Below, piece after piece: positions 1 through 8,443 of a stretch of 23,147 bases of DNA (its first letter is position 1; each line of letters begins with the position of its first letter). The notes under the pieces were generated by a model. The model saw only the letters and a program-made list of their open reading frames with translations, was not told the DNA's origin and ran no database searches. This stretch comes from Lachnoclostridium sp. UBA6558. Lineage in GTDB: Bacteria; Bacillota; Clostridia; Lachnospirales; Lachnospiraceae. The translations under genes and the position numbers were made by a program. The stretch lies in assembly GCA_002434335.1 (NCBI GenBank), contig DJJW01000064.1, forward strand, positions 77,253 to 100,399, in the 5' to 3' direction.

Positions 1-2
1 CA

Positions 3-1526
3 AAGGATCATGCCTCAAAGATTGATAGTTCCTCCGTTACAACGTATCTTACCGAGGGCTCAAAATATCTGTCAAATTATAAACCGGGCACGGAGCGTGC
101 AAACAGGAATTATATAGAAAAATTTGAATACGTTCCCGCCTGTGAGAATGCGAAATTATACGATGTATACCGCGGAAAGATCACAATGGAGCAGTTTGTA
201 GCTCAAATGGATTTAAAAACACTGGCAACCCTTGTGAACGGCAGCTTTGCCCAATCGAATCACAGAGTGGAGGCGGCTGACCCAATCGAGAATGCGAAGG
301 AAGCAAAAGCGTTCAGCAGCGGAGCTACCGTATCCAACTTTATAAAATCACTTGGTATTCCCAACACTTTATTGTGTGATGGTCCTGCAGGTATTCATGT
401 CATGCTGTTAAGCACAATAAAAGCCTTCCTGGGTCAAAATGCAGAAACAGCTGATATGGAGGTAGAGTTTGATTCTATGTCGGAAGCCGGCTATACGGCG
501 TTTCCGGCGGGAGTTTTATTGGCGCAGACCTGGGACACAGAGCTTATGACAGAGGTTGGAAAAGCCTTTGGAAAAGAGCTTCTTGATAATCATACCACAG
601 TTCTTCTGGCACCCGGGCTGAATATACACCGTGATCCGCTTTGCGGACGTAACTTTGAATATTATTCCGAGGATCCCAAGCTTACCGGCATCATGGGAAG
701 TATGTTTGTATTGGGAGAACAGTCTCATCCCGGTATCGGTGTTTCAATCAAGCATTTTGCGGCGAATAACCAGGAGACAGAAAGAAGCGGCGGTAACAGC
801 TCCGTATCAGAGCGCGCATTGCGGGAAATTTATTTGAAAGGCTTTGAAATAACGGTGAAATCCGCACAGCCTATGACAGTTATGACCTCTTACAATAAAA
901 TCAATGGGATCCAGGCTTCCAGTAGTTACGACTTATGCACACATATTCTGCGTGGGGAATGGGGCTTTCAGGGCTATGTCATGACAGACTGGTTTACGAT
1001 CAGTGATAACGGTCAGGATATGCATGCCGGAAATGATGTAATTATGGGCGGTAATGATATCGGCGGAATTATAAATGCCGTAAATGCACTGATGCCGGAA
1101 TTTATGCTGGATGGAAGTATTAGCTGCAAAACCACTCCAAGCTATGTGGGATTAGGCGAAACTGTAATAGAGAACTGGAATTCATTTATACCCCGGGCCG
1201 ATGGAGGGGATTCCTGCGCCGCTATAGTTGCAGCAGATATGGAAATTGGTGAAAAGGTCAGGGAAATGATTGACAGGAAGATAGCAGCGGTGAATGAGAA
1301 TGAGGATGGCTCAAAGACAATTACTTACAAGGGGACTTACACTCCGGCTTATATCACACTTGGTGATGTTCAGAAATCGGCCATGAATCTGTTAAATGTA
1401 CTCTTGAAATCATGGACGGTTAATTTAGTTTATAATGAGGCCACCGGATATGAGCCAATAGAGGTTAAGCCTTACAGTTCTTTATTTGAGAATTTGAAGT
1501 CTTATCTTGCGGTGGAAAAAGGGTAA
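3..1526 (+). CDS. Glycoside hydrolase family 3, inverted domain order (3' part only)
   Basis: This is the C-terminal part of a GH3 exo-acting beta-glycosidase, probably of the beta-glucosidase class. The frame is open from base 3 with no start codon, and codons before the ATG at 186 read like the linker seen in front of the catalytic barrel (KITMEQFVAQMDL). The gene therefore begins upstream of the window and 186 is not its true start. The catalytic barrel is clear: DGPAGIH, APGLNIHRDPLCGRNFEYYSEDP, KHFAANNQE, TSYNKING and the nucleophile motif VMTDW, with Asp268 counted from the ATG at 186. The barrel lies at the C-terminus, so the acid/base-bearing sandwich domain must precede it. That is the inverted arrangement known in many Clostridia. 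No signal peptide can be judged. The stop is 3 bp before the GH2 start, so the two are probably co-transcribed. Family call is secure; substrate is not known. Confidence 0.9.
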   Translation, partial: KDHASKIDSSSVTTYLTEGSKYLSNYKPGTERANRNYIEKFEYVPACENAKLYDVYRGKITMEQFVAQMDLKTLATLVNGSFAQSNHRVEAADPIENAKEAKAFSSGATVSNFIKSLGIPNTLLCDGPAGIHVMLLSTIKAFLGQNAETADMEVEFDSMSEAGYTAFPAGVLLAQTWDTELMTEVGKAFGKELLDNHTTVLLAPGLNIHRDPLCGRNFEYYSEDPKLTGIMGSMFVLGEQSHPGIGVSIKHFAANNQETERSGGNSSVSERALREIYLKGFEITVKSAQPMTVMTSYNKINGIQASSSYDLCTHILRGEWGFQGYVMTDWFTISDNGQDMHAGNDVIMGGNDIGGIINAVNALMPEFMLDGSISCKTTPSYVGLGETVIENWNSFIPRADGGDSCAAIVAADMEIGEKVREMIDRKIAAVNENEDGSKTITYKGTYTPAYITLGDVQKSAMNLLNVLLKSWTVNLVYNEATGYEPIEVKPYSSLFENLKSYLAVEKG

Positions 1527-1529
1527 AGA

Positions 1530-4500
1530 ATGAAAAGACAAAACAGTTTACAAAAATGGGAAAATCCCTCAATAATAGGAGAAAATAAAGAAGCCGGCCA
1601 TGCATTGGCATTTCTGTATGATGCGGAAAGTGACGCAGTTCATCTTTTACCATCTCCCTATCAATATTCATTAAATGGAGACTGGAAATTTTACTTTCAA
1701 AAAGGAACCCGATTACCTTCTAATATAACTGAAGCTGATATGGATGACTCAGGCTGGGATAGGATCACAGTACCCGGTGTCTGGCAGCTAAAGGGATATG
1801 GAATGCCGTACTACTATGCAACTTCCTATCCCCAGGCAATTGATACCAATAAAAAGACTCTTCCGCGTATCAGTCATGAGCTTCAGGAGGTAGGTGTTTA
1901 CCGCCGGACTTTTGAAGTCCCGGAAAATTTTTATGGACAGGAAATATTCTTACATTTTGGGGCGGTAAAAGCCGCCCTGGAAGTATATGTGAACGGACGA
2001 TATATAGGATATTCACAAGGCTCCATGACGCCCCATGAATGTAATGTAACGGGGGCAATACAAGAAGGTACAAATCAGGTTACCGCCATTGTCTGGAGAT
2101 ATTCCGACGGTACCTACCTGGAGGATCAGGATATGTGGTTCTTTAGCGGTATTTACCGTGAGGTATATCTATATGCCGAACCCTTGGTCACAGTACGGGA
2201 TTTTTATATGCGTTCAGAATTTGATGAAGATTTGCAGGATGCTGTTGTAAAGCTGACCTTAAATTTCAATAATTGGAGGGACCCGGGGGCAATACATGTG
2301 AAGGCATCCATACCGGAAATGGGTCTGGAAATCGGTGAACAAAGCCTGGATGTGAGGGGTTTTGCTGTTATAGAATTAAATGCCTTAGTAAAACAACCAA
2401 AGAAATGGAGTCATGAACAGCCAAACCTATATACTATATTAATTGAATGGGAATTTGAAGGAAAAAAGTATTATAAATCATTTCGCTTTGGTTTCCGAAA
2501 AATAGAAATTCGGAAAAACGTCATCTACCTGAACGGAGAAAGACTTATTATCAAGGGAGTCAACCGTCATGATTATGACCCGGATCATGGATGGGCAGTA
2601 CCTGCCGGGCGTTATAAGGAAGATATACAGATTATGAAGCGCCTGAACATTAATTCCATACGTACCAGCCATTATCCAAATAATCCGAAACTGTATGAAT
2701 TGTGTGATGAATATGGAATTCTTGTCATGGATGAAGCAGATCTGGAATCCCATGGTTTACGCAGAATATTGCCACTGAGTGATCCCAAATGGACGAAGGC
2801 CTGTGTTGACCGCATGGAACGTATGGTGTTACGTGACCGTAACCATACCTGCATCCTGTTCTGGAGCCTTGGCAATGAAGCAGGCAGGGGCGAAAACTTT
2901 GACAAAATGCGAGAAGCAGCTGAAAAATTGGATACTACTCGTTTAATTCATTATGAAGGGGAACACAGAAAAGGTGTCAGCGATGTTATCAGCAGAATGT
3001 ATCCTGATGAGAAGGTGTTTAAACAGCTGTGTTTGCAGGAGCCTATAAAAGTATCAAAATATTCTCCCATTGCCCTGGCAAATGATAATAAGGCAATTAC
3101 GAAAGAGCTGTATGATACAATGCCCCTGATACTATGTGAATATGCACATTGTATGGGAAACAGCCTGGGTAATTTTGCTGAATATACCGATGCATTTGAA
3201 AAATATCCCCATATGTGTGGGGGATATATCTGGGATTTTGTCGATCAGGCAATTCATAAGGCTACACCGGAAGAGGATCAATGGCTTTATGGAATTGATT
3301 TTGAAGAAGCTTATAGTGAAAACGGATATAAGAAAAAGAGTAAAACCGGGAGTGACAAGGAATTTTGTGCCAACGGTATTGTTACCGCTGACCGTCAGCT
3401 GCATCCGGCTGCTTATGAAGTGAAAAAGTGCTATCAGAACCTCCGGGTGCTGGGGGTCAATATTGAAAAAGGATGCTACCGGATTCATAACAATCAGATG
3501 TTCCGTTCCCTGGTGCCTTACTACCGGCTTATTTGGAGGATAGAATGTAATGGCAGTAAATTGGAAGAGGGAGAAGTACCGGAGGAAGTATTAAGGCAGG
3601 CAGCTCCCCGGGGCAAAGTGGATATAACCGTTATTCCGGAAAAACCGCTTCCGCCGGCCGGTGAATTAACTATTACATTCCAATGGCTCCTGAACGAAGA
3701 TACAATATGGGAAAAAGCCGGCTATGTGCAGGCATATGACCAGCATATCATACGGGAATATAAAGTTCAGCCCTTCTTACCGGACAAAAAGCAGAAGTTG
3801 TCAATTGGAAATAGTGACAGGAGCATTACCGTAACCGGCGATGGTTTTGTATATCAATTTACGGATGGAACCCTGGTTTCGGCAAAACGCAAAGGAAAAG
3901 AACTGTTACTTGCTCCTGTGATACCTAACCTTAGCCGTGGGATTACGGATAATGATATTGATACAGGTCATTTTGTACCGATGCTCACTCCCTATATGCC
4001 TGCCGTAAGATGGGAACGGATGGCGGATAAATTACAATGGAAAACCTGGACTGTAAATGACGGCAGTGATTCGGTCAGGATTCATACAGACTGGAAACAT
4101 CCACTCTGTCATAACCTGACAATCGATTATAATATATATTCTAAGGGCGAAATTGAAATTCAAATGAGGGTAAGCTCCAAATCTGTTCCTTTGGTGCGTA
4201 TTGGTATGCAAATGACCCTTCCGGAAACTTTCCATACCGTAAGCTGGTATGGACGGGGACCCCATGAGTGCTACCCGGACCGTAAAACCGGTGCGATAAT
4301 CTCAAGATATACTTCAACCGTACGAGAGCTGGAGCATCAATATATGCGTCCTCAGGAAAACGGAGCCAGGTGCGACGTCAGGGAATTAGAACTTACTGAT
4401 GACAAGGGGATACAGATAAAAATAAAGGATTTAGGTGAAAAGGGACTTCTGTTCAGTGCCTGGAATTACACCCAGGATTCATTAAGAACAGCAACCCACG

Positions 4501-4655
4501 CTCATTTACTTCCATATGAGGCACTGACCACACTTAATATAGATGGTGCAATGCGCGGAGTAGGCGGGGATCTGCCTGGAATTGCTTCGCTGCATAAAGC
4601 TTATATCCTGGAAGCAAATAAAGAACATACAGCCCATTTTCTTATAGATTTCTAA
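1530..4655 (+). CDS. GH2 beta-galactosidase (LacZ type)
   Basis: A 1041-residue enzyme expected to hydrolyse terminal beta-galactosides in the cytoplasm; no signal peptide is seen. Domains in order: sugar-binding jelly roll (about 45-220), immunoglobulin-like domain (about 220-330), TIM barrel (about 335-640), linker domain, and the C-terminal Bgal_small_N domain (about 790-1041). Motifs include GVNRHDYDPDHG, SLGNEAGRG with acid/base Glu450, ILCEYAHCMGNSLGNF with nucleophile Glu537, GGYIWDFVDQ, and WYGRGPHECYPDRKTGA in the small domain. The length matches E. coli LacZ (1023 residues). About 11 extra residues lie between the two catalytic glutamates compared with LacZ. The start follows AAAAAGGG, and the gene sits 3 bp after the GH3 stop. 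A strong terminator follows it. GH2 family and LacZ architecture are secure; galactose specificity is inferred from the architecture. Confidence 0.95.
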   Translation: MKRQNSLQKWENPSIIGENKEAGHALAFLYDAESDAVHLLPSPYQYSLNGDWKFYFQKGTRLPSNITEADMDDSGWDRITVPGVWQLKGYGMPYYYATSYPQAIDTNKKTLPRISHELQEVGVYRRTFEVPENFYGQEIFLHFGAVKAALEVYVNGRYIGYSQGSMTPHECNVTGAIQEGTNQVTAIVWRYSDGTYLEDQDMWFFSGIYREVYLYAEPLVTVRDFYMRSEFDEDLQDAVVKLTLNFNNWRDPGAIHVKASIPEMGLEIGEQSLDVRGFAVIELNALVKQPKKWSHEQPNLYTILIEWEFEGKKYYKSFRFGFRKIEIRKNVIYLNGERLIIKGVNRHDYDPDHGWAVPAGRYKEDIQIMKRLNINSIRTSHYPNNPKLYELCDEYGILVMDEADLESHGLRRILPLSDPKWTKACVDRMERMVLRDRNHTCILFWSLGNEAGRGENFDKMREAAEKLDTTRLIHYEGEHRKGVSDVISRMYPDEKVFKQLCLQEPIKVSKYSPIALANDNKAITKELYDTMPLILCEYAHCMGNSLGNFAEYTDAFEKYPHMCGGYIWDFVDQAIHKATPEEDQWLYGIDFEEAYSENGYKKKSKTGSDKEFCANGIVTADRQLHPAAYEVKKCYQNLRVLGVNIEKGCYRIHNNQMFRSLVPYYRLIWRIECNGSKLEEGEVPEEVLRQAAPRGKVDITVIPEKPLPPAGELTITFQWLLNEDTIWEKAGYVQAYDQHIIREYKVQPFLPDKKQKLSIGNSDRSITVTGDGFVYQFTDGTLVSAKRKGKELLLAPVIPNLSRGITDNDIDTGHFVPMLTPYMPAVRWERMADKLQWKTWTVNDGSDSVRIHTDWKHPLCHNLTIDYNIYSKGEIEIQMRVSSKSVPLVRIGMQMTLPETFHTVSWYGRGPHECYPDRKTGAIISRYTSTVRELEHQYMRPQENGARCDVRELELTDDKGIQIKIKDLGEKGLLFSAWNYTQDSLRTATHAHLLPYEALTTLNIDGAMRGVGGDLPGIASLHKAYILEANKEHTAHFLIDF

Positions 4656-4688
4656 GAAAATTAAAGCTGCTGCTAAGTTGATTAGAAC

Positions 4689-4735
4689 AAAAACCACCAC
4701 TGTTAGGAACAATATTAACGGTGATGGTTTTTTTA
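4689..4735 (+). terminator. Intrinsic terminator after the GH3-GH2 operon
   Basis: A hairpin of about 17 base pairs, AAAAACCACCACTGTTA against TAACGGTGATGGTTTTT with one mismatch and one G-U pair, has a 10-base loop and runs directly into a tract of seven T. It starts 33 bp after the GH2 stop codon. Confidence 0.9.
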
Positions 4736-4880
4736 ATATGATCCACTGAAAATTCAGATGAATTCCGGAAACAGGGTCTAAGACTACTTTCATTTTCACA
4801 AAATCCAGCATTTGCTGTTCGAATAGATAGATACATGAAAATCAAGTGTTTCTTTCTAATAAAAGATTGAAGGGAATACT

Positions 4881-4918
4881 GCCCTGATAAATGTACTTCA
4901 AAGTCTTCTTGTCAGGGC
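4881..4918. repeat. 10-bp inverted repeat in non-coding spacer
   Basis: GCCCTGATAA and TTGTCAGGGC pair over 10 bp with one G-U and an 18-base loop. No T tract follows on either strand, so it is not a convincing terminator. The surrounding spacer, 4736-4971, holds no gene I recognise. Confidence 0.45.
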
Positions 4919-4971
4919 GCAGGCTTCCTGGCACCCAGGTATAACTGAAGAAAAAAGTAGAACCACAATGA

Positions 4972-5106
4972 AGGATTCTGGCTATCCCAGAGGGCGGTGT
5001 TGTCCAGCAGGGAACACATGAGGAGCTTATGCAGAGGAACGGTATCTACAGACAGTTTGTTACCGCCGGGGAAAACAGCAGGGGCTGGAGTCGAAGAGGA
5101 GCATAA
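4972..5106 (+). pseudogene. Tail of an ABC exporter ATPase (remnant)
   Basis: An open stretch of about 45 codons reads ILAIPEGGVVQQGTHEEL followed by MQRNGIYRQFV and a stop at 5104-5106. This is the last part of an ABC exporter nucleotide-binding domain, matching the family pattern (G-x-V-V-E-Q-G-T-H-E-E-L) just after the H-loop. The Walker A, signature and Walker B motifs are absent, and a stop codon (4969-4971) lies immediately upstream in the frame. No start or ribosome binding site is visible, so it is a relic of a lost transporter gene. It converges on the LacI gene, whose stop is 30 bp away. Confidence 0.65.
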
Positions 5107-5135
5107 GCCAAACCCGGGATCTGAGTGTACAAAAC

Positions 5136-6221
5136 TTAATATACCTGTTTGACACAAGGCTTTCTCATGGTGGATTCCCTGTAAATAGCATCGGTCTGCA
5201 AATATGTTTTAGTGTAAGGAAGGGCAGCATTCTGAATACGATCCAGCACTTTTTTGGCAACGATGATGCCCATATCGGCACTGTGGGAATTTACGGTGGT
5301 AAGATGGGGTTCTACCACAACGGAAGCCGGCGAGTTGTCAAATCCGGTTACCAGAACCTGATTGGGAACCTTAATATTCAGATCCTTAAGGCAGGATATC
5401 AGCTTAATGGCAAGTGAGTCATTGGCACAGACAAATAGTTCGGGAAGGGGATCCATAATCTTTAACTGGGAAAGCATCCACTGTTGATCCCAATATTTAT
5501 TATCTTCCTTCTCTATAATACAGGCTGATTTATCCAATGTAAGATCACAGTCCTGAAGAGCCATACAAAAGCCAGTCCAGCGTTCGTAAAAACTCAAACA
5601 GTGTGTGTAGGAGCCTACGAAGCCTGCTTGGCTTATTCTTTGTTCTTGGATGAGTTTTTTAACCATATCTGCAAGTCTGTATTTGCTTTCCATTAAAATA
5701 ATATCAGCTTTTAGATTGTCTTCTGCCACGGTGTAATAGGAATCAATGAATAATACCGGCTTATTTAAGGAACTGAGCATTTTACAATATTCTTTGTCAA
5801 ATAATTCTACACAAAGAATTGCATCGATATTATTTAAGTCAAAGGTATTTGGCAGTCTCAAATAACGGATATCTGTATCCTGTATGGTAAACAAGGAAAG
5901 GGTGTAGCCGTATTTGCTTATTTCCTGTTCCATAGTGGTTAATAATGAAGAACCAATATGCTGCTTATCAGGAAATTTATGAAATGTCAGTGCAATGTTT
6001 CCGTGGATATTTGTGACGGCGTTCCCTGCCGGTGCTGAAGTGTTGATATCGGACAGTAAACTAGGAAATTGTTTGTAGTTCAGCTCTGCTGCGCGTTGTA
6101 GGATCTTCATTCTTGTTTTTTTAGAAATATTTTCACTGCCATTTAACGCTTTGGAGACGGTGGTACGTGAAAGCTGCAGAGAATCTGCAATGTCCGGCCT
6201 TAAAATTCTTTGTTTTGCCAT
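5136..6221 (-). CDS. LacI-family transcriptional repressor
   Basis: A 361-residue regulator with an N-terminal helix-turn-helix (residues about 9-30, DIADSLQLSRTTVSKALNG) and the hinge typical of LacI/GalR proteins. A periplasmic-binding-protein-like effector domain (about 75-350) follows, including VLVTGFDNSPASVVVEPHLTTV near the C-terminus. It is transcribed divergently from the sugar ABC operon across a 320-bp AT-rich spacer, so it probably controls that operon in response to the imported sugar or a breakdown product. The start is supported by AGGGGAGGA about 11 bp upstream. The segment at about 60-75 is rich in Ser, Ala, Asn and Thr and is a slightly long linker. Family is certain; the effector is unknown, but a fructoside or fructose phosphate is a reasonable inference from the neighbours. 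Confidence 0.93.
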   Translation of the reverse strand: MAKQRILRPDIADSLQLSRTTVSKALNGSENISKKTRMKILQRAAELNYKQFPSLLSDINTSAPAGNAVTNIHGNIALTFHKFPDKQHIGSSLLTTMEQEISKYGYTLSLFTIQDTDIRYLRLPNTFDLNNIDAILCVELFDKEYCKMLSSLNKPVLFIDSYYTVAEDNLKADIILMESKYRLADMVKKLIQEQRISQAGFVGSYTHCLSFYERWTGFCMALQDCDLTLDKSACIIEKEDNKYWDQQWMLSQLKIMDPLPELFVCANDSLAIKLISCLKDLNIKVPNQVLVTGFDNSPASVVVEPHLTTVNSHSADMGIIVAKKVLDRIQNAALPYTKTYLQTDAIYRESTMRKPCVKQVY

Positions 6222-6277
6222 AGTGTCAGAATTCCTCCCCTAATAAATCATTTGTAAAATAATTTAATATTTTATTA

Positions 6278-6306
6278 ATTATATCACAGAAAAAATGTAT
6301 ACGCAA
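6278..6306 (-). promoter_or_regulatory. Sigma-A-like promoter of the LacI gene
   Basis: On the minus strand TTGCGT, a 17-bp spacer and a perfect TATAAT lie 57 bp upstream of the lacI-type start codon. Confidence 0.65.
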
Positions 6307-6390
6307 TAAGTTAACATATAAAAAGTAATGTTTACATATGTTTAATATTTAAAAGTCAAATTTGTTTTAATATATACAATATTAATAAAA

Positions 6391-6442
6391 ATGTACATTG
6401 ATATTTGTATTAATGTACACAATGTACAAAACGATATTGACA
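6391..6442. promoter_or_regulatory. Candidate LacI-family operator and repeated ATGTACA boxes
   Basis: ATGTACA occurs at 6391-6397, 6413-6419 and 6422-6428. Bases 6423-6442 also form an imperfect 20-bp palindrome with TGT...ACA ends and a central CG (6432-6433), identical at 6 of 10 positions between half-sites. This is the usual layout of LacI/GalR operators. It overlaps the -35 element of the ABC operon promoter, where a repressor would block initiation. The assignment to the adjacent LacI protein is inferred. Confidence 0.45.
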
Positions 6443-6464
6443 TTTTTTATTAATATGTTAAAAT
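6437..6464 (+). promoter_or_regulatory. Sigma-A-like promoter of the sugar ABC operon
   Basis: A perfect TTGACA at 6437-6442 is followed by a 16-bp spacer and TAAAAT at 6459-6464. This is about 78 bp before the first permease gene and is the best promoter in the divergent spacer. Confidence 0.7.
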
Positions 6465-6541
6465 TAAAATACACATAAGTGATAGATGTAGAATTAATAA
6501 AATGAACAAATGTAAAAATTATAGGAAAGGTATGTAAGTGG

Positions 6542-7486
6542 ATGCAAACAAAAAAAATCAATAATAGCAGACATCCATCCGGAAAGAACTATTTCCAGAG
6601 ATTTGGTGCTTACTTTATTAAGAATTGGCAATTGTATATAATCTTTTTACTGCCGGCGCTGGCTCTCACCATTATTTTTAAATATCTGCCAATGTTCGGT
6701 GTCATCATTGCATTCGAGGAGTACAGTCCTGTCAAGGGGTATTTTGGAAGTGATTGGATTGGATTATACAATTTTAAGAGATTTTTTTCTTCTACCGAAT
6801 TTGCAAGGCTGTTATTAAACACATTGAAATTGAGTGGTTTCAACCTGATATGGAGTTTTTTCCCGCCGATTATTCTTGCACTTTTACTAAACAGAGTACG
6901 GCATAATGGTATGAGAAAAAACGCTCAGTTGATTGCGTACCTGCCATATTTTATTTCTACAATTGTGCTGGCAGGTATGGTCCGGTTGTTTTTCTCTCCT
7001 GTAGGGCCGATTAACGCATTGATGGGTTGTACTGTAGACTATATGACAGAACCCAGCTGGTTTCGCACCCTTTATATCGGAAGTGGTATCTGGCAGGGGG
7101 CGGGATGGGCTTCTATCATTTATTCCGCGACTTTAGCCGGTGTAAGCCAGGAATTAATTGAAGCAGCAAAGATAGACGGTGCAACGATTTTACAACAGAT
7201 CAAAAATGTTGAGCTGCCCGCCTTAAGGCCAGTTATTGTTATCCAGTTTATTCTTTCGGCAGGTAATATCATGAGCATTGGTTTTGAGAAGGTTTATGCG
7301 ATGCAGACAGACCTTAATAAAGTAACCAGTGATATCATACCTACCTATGTTTATCGAATGGGACTTGAGATGGGCGATTATGGATATTCTACTGCAGTTG
7401 GCCTTTTTAATACCGTTATTAATCTTATACTTTTAGTTGCAGTAAACACGATAGTGAAGAAATTAAATGACGGTGAAGGGCTGTAA
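6542..7486 (+). CDS. CUT1 sugar ABC transporter permease, LplB type
   Basis: A 314-residue inner-membrane permease with about six hydrophobic helices, the first starting around residue 31 after a short basic cytoplasmic N-terminus. The BPD_transp_1 loop that contacts the ATPase is present as EAAKIDGATILQQIKNVELP. The segment GVIIAFEEYSPVKG followed by IGLYNFKRFF is characteristic of the LplB/YteP branch, which imports oligosaccharides. The start at 6542 follows AGGAAAGG at a spacing of about 11 bp. It is the first gene of the operon and is followed 13 bp later by the second permease. No ATPase gene is nearby, as is common for CUT1 systems that use a shared MsmK-type ATPase. Substrate is inferred from the downstream enzymes. 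Confidence 0.93.
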   Translation: MQTKKINNSRHPSGKNYFQRFGAYFIKNWQLYIIFLLPALALTIIFKYLPMFGVIIAFEEYSPVKGYFGSDWIGLYNFKRFFSSTEFARLLLNTLKLSGFNLIWSFFPPIILALLLNRVRHNGMRKNAQLIAYLPYFISTIVLAGMVRLFFSPVGPINALMGCTVDYMTEPSWFRTLYIGSGIWQGAGWASIIYSATLAGVSQELIEAAKIDGATILQQIKNVELPALRPVIVIQFILSAGNIMSIGFEKVYAMQTDLNKVTSDIIPTYVYRMGLEMGDYGYSTAVGLFNTVINLILLVAVNTIVKKLNDGEGL

Positions 7487-7499
7487 GGAGGAAAGTAGT

Positions 7500-8390
7500 A
7501 TGAATAAGAAAAAAACATTTTTTACGCAGGATAATATAGTAAAAATAACAGGCAACCTGCTGTTGATTATTTTCCTGCTGTTGATTATTATACCGGTTAT
7601 ATACATTTTGTTGTGTTCCATAATGGATCCTGCGACCAGAAGCAGTGTAGGAGTATCTTTTGATATAAGGCATTGGACATTGGAAGGATACCGAAGAGTA
7701 TTTGAAGATGCCAATACCTGGCGTGGCTTTCGTAATTCCTTTGCCTATTCTATTTCTTTTACTGTGATTTCTGTTGGAGTAACTTTACTTGCAGCATATC
7801 CAATGTCCAGAAATGACTTTATGGGGCGTAAGTTCTTCAATTCGATTTTTGTATTAACTATGTTCTTTGGTGGCGGATTGATGCCGACGTACCTTTTGAT
7901 GGATCAGCTAAATTTGATTAATACCGTATGGGCAATTTTATTACCGGGTGCAGTAAATGTATGGAACCTGATACTGGCCCGTTCTTATTACCGTTCGATT
8001 CCGACGGAACTAAGGGAAGCGGCAGAAATGGATGGTGCATCGGAACTCCAGTATTTCTTTAAGGTTTTGATACCGGTATGTACACCAATTATCGCGGTAC
8101 TTTGCCTGTATCAGTTTGTAGCCCAATGGAATTCCTATTTTGACGCTATGATATATTTGGATGATCAGAAACTACAGCCCTTGCAGTTAGTAATCCGGGC
8201 TATACTGGTTCAGAACCAGATCAATCCAAACCTGGTAGCCAATATGGAAAAAATAGCAGAAACAGCCAAGTTGGCGGATTTGTTAAAATACTCCACTATC
8301 GTTATTTCCAGTATACCATTGTTATTAATGTATCCGTTCTTCTCCAAATACTTTGAAAAAGGTATTATGGCTGGTTCTGTAAAAGGTTAA
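7500..8390 (+). CDS. CUT1 sugar ABC transporter permease, YtcP/LplC type
   Basis: A 296-residue partner permease. The start is placed at 7500 (MNKKKTFF) because AAGGAGG at 7485-7491 sits 8 bp upstream; the in-frame ATG at 7467 would overlap the previous gene and has no comparable site. The AAGGAGG overlaps the stop of the first permease, suggesting coupled translation. Hydrophobic helices begin near residue 18, and the ATPase-contact loop reads EAAEMDGASELQYFFKVLIP. The C-terminus ends in YFEKGIMAGSVKG, as is typical of this branch. It should pair with the first permease to form the membrane channel. Confidence 0.93.
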   Translation: MNKKKTFFTQDNIVKITGNLLLIIFLLLIIIPVIYILLCSIMDPATRSSVGVSFDIRHWTLEGYRRVFEDANTWRGFRNSFAYSISFTVISVGVTLLAAYPMSRNDFMGRKFFNSIFVLTMFFGGGLMPTYLLMDQLNLINTVWAILLPGAVNVWNLILARSYYRSIPTELREAAEMDGASELQYFFKVLIPVCTPIIAVLCLYQFVAQWNSYFDAMIYLDDQKLQPLQLVIRAILVQNQINPNLVANMEKIAETAKLADLLKYSTIVISSIPLLLMYPFFSKYFEKGIMAGSVKG

Positions 8391-8424
8391 TTATAAAGTA
8401 AATGCTAAAGCATTTTACTTATAA
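8391..8424 (+). promoter_or_regulatory. Intercistronic hairpin between permease and binding-protein genes
   Basis: Two 15-base arms (8391-8405 and 8410-8424) pair at 12 of 15 positions around a TAAA loop, starting on the base after the permease stop codon. There is no T tract. Such a structure between transporter subunit genes may stabilise or process the binding-protein mRNA; that role is inferred. Confidence 0.5.
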
Positions 8425-8443
8425 ATTCAGAGGAGGAAATATT

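Noticed and set aside
3132..3488. 118-codon minus-strand frame inside the GH2 gene
   Set aside because: Antisense to the conserved catalytic barrel with no support of its own.
7467..7499. Upstream ATG for the second permease overlapping the first
   Set aside because: The ATG at 7500 has a perfect AAGGAGG at 8 bp, and the extra 11 residues are not permease-like.
8402..8443. Upstream ATG for the binding protein
   Set aside because: It lies inside the intercistronic hairpin and puts 14 residues before the signal peptide; the ATG at 8444 has AGGAGG.
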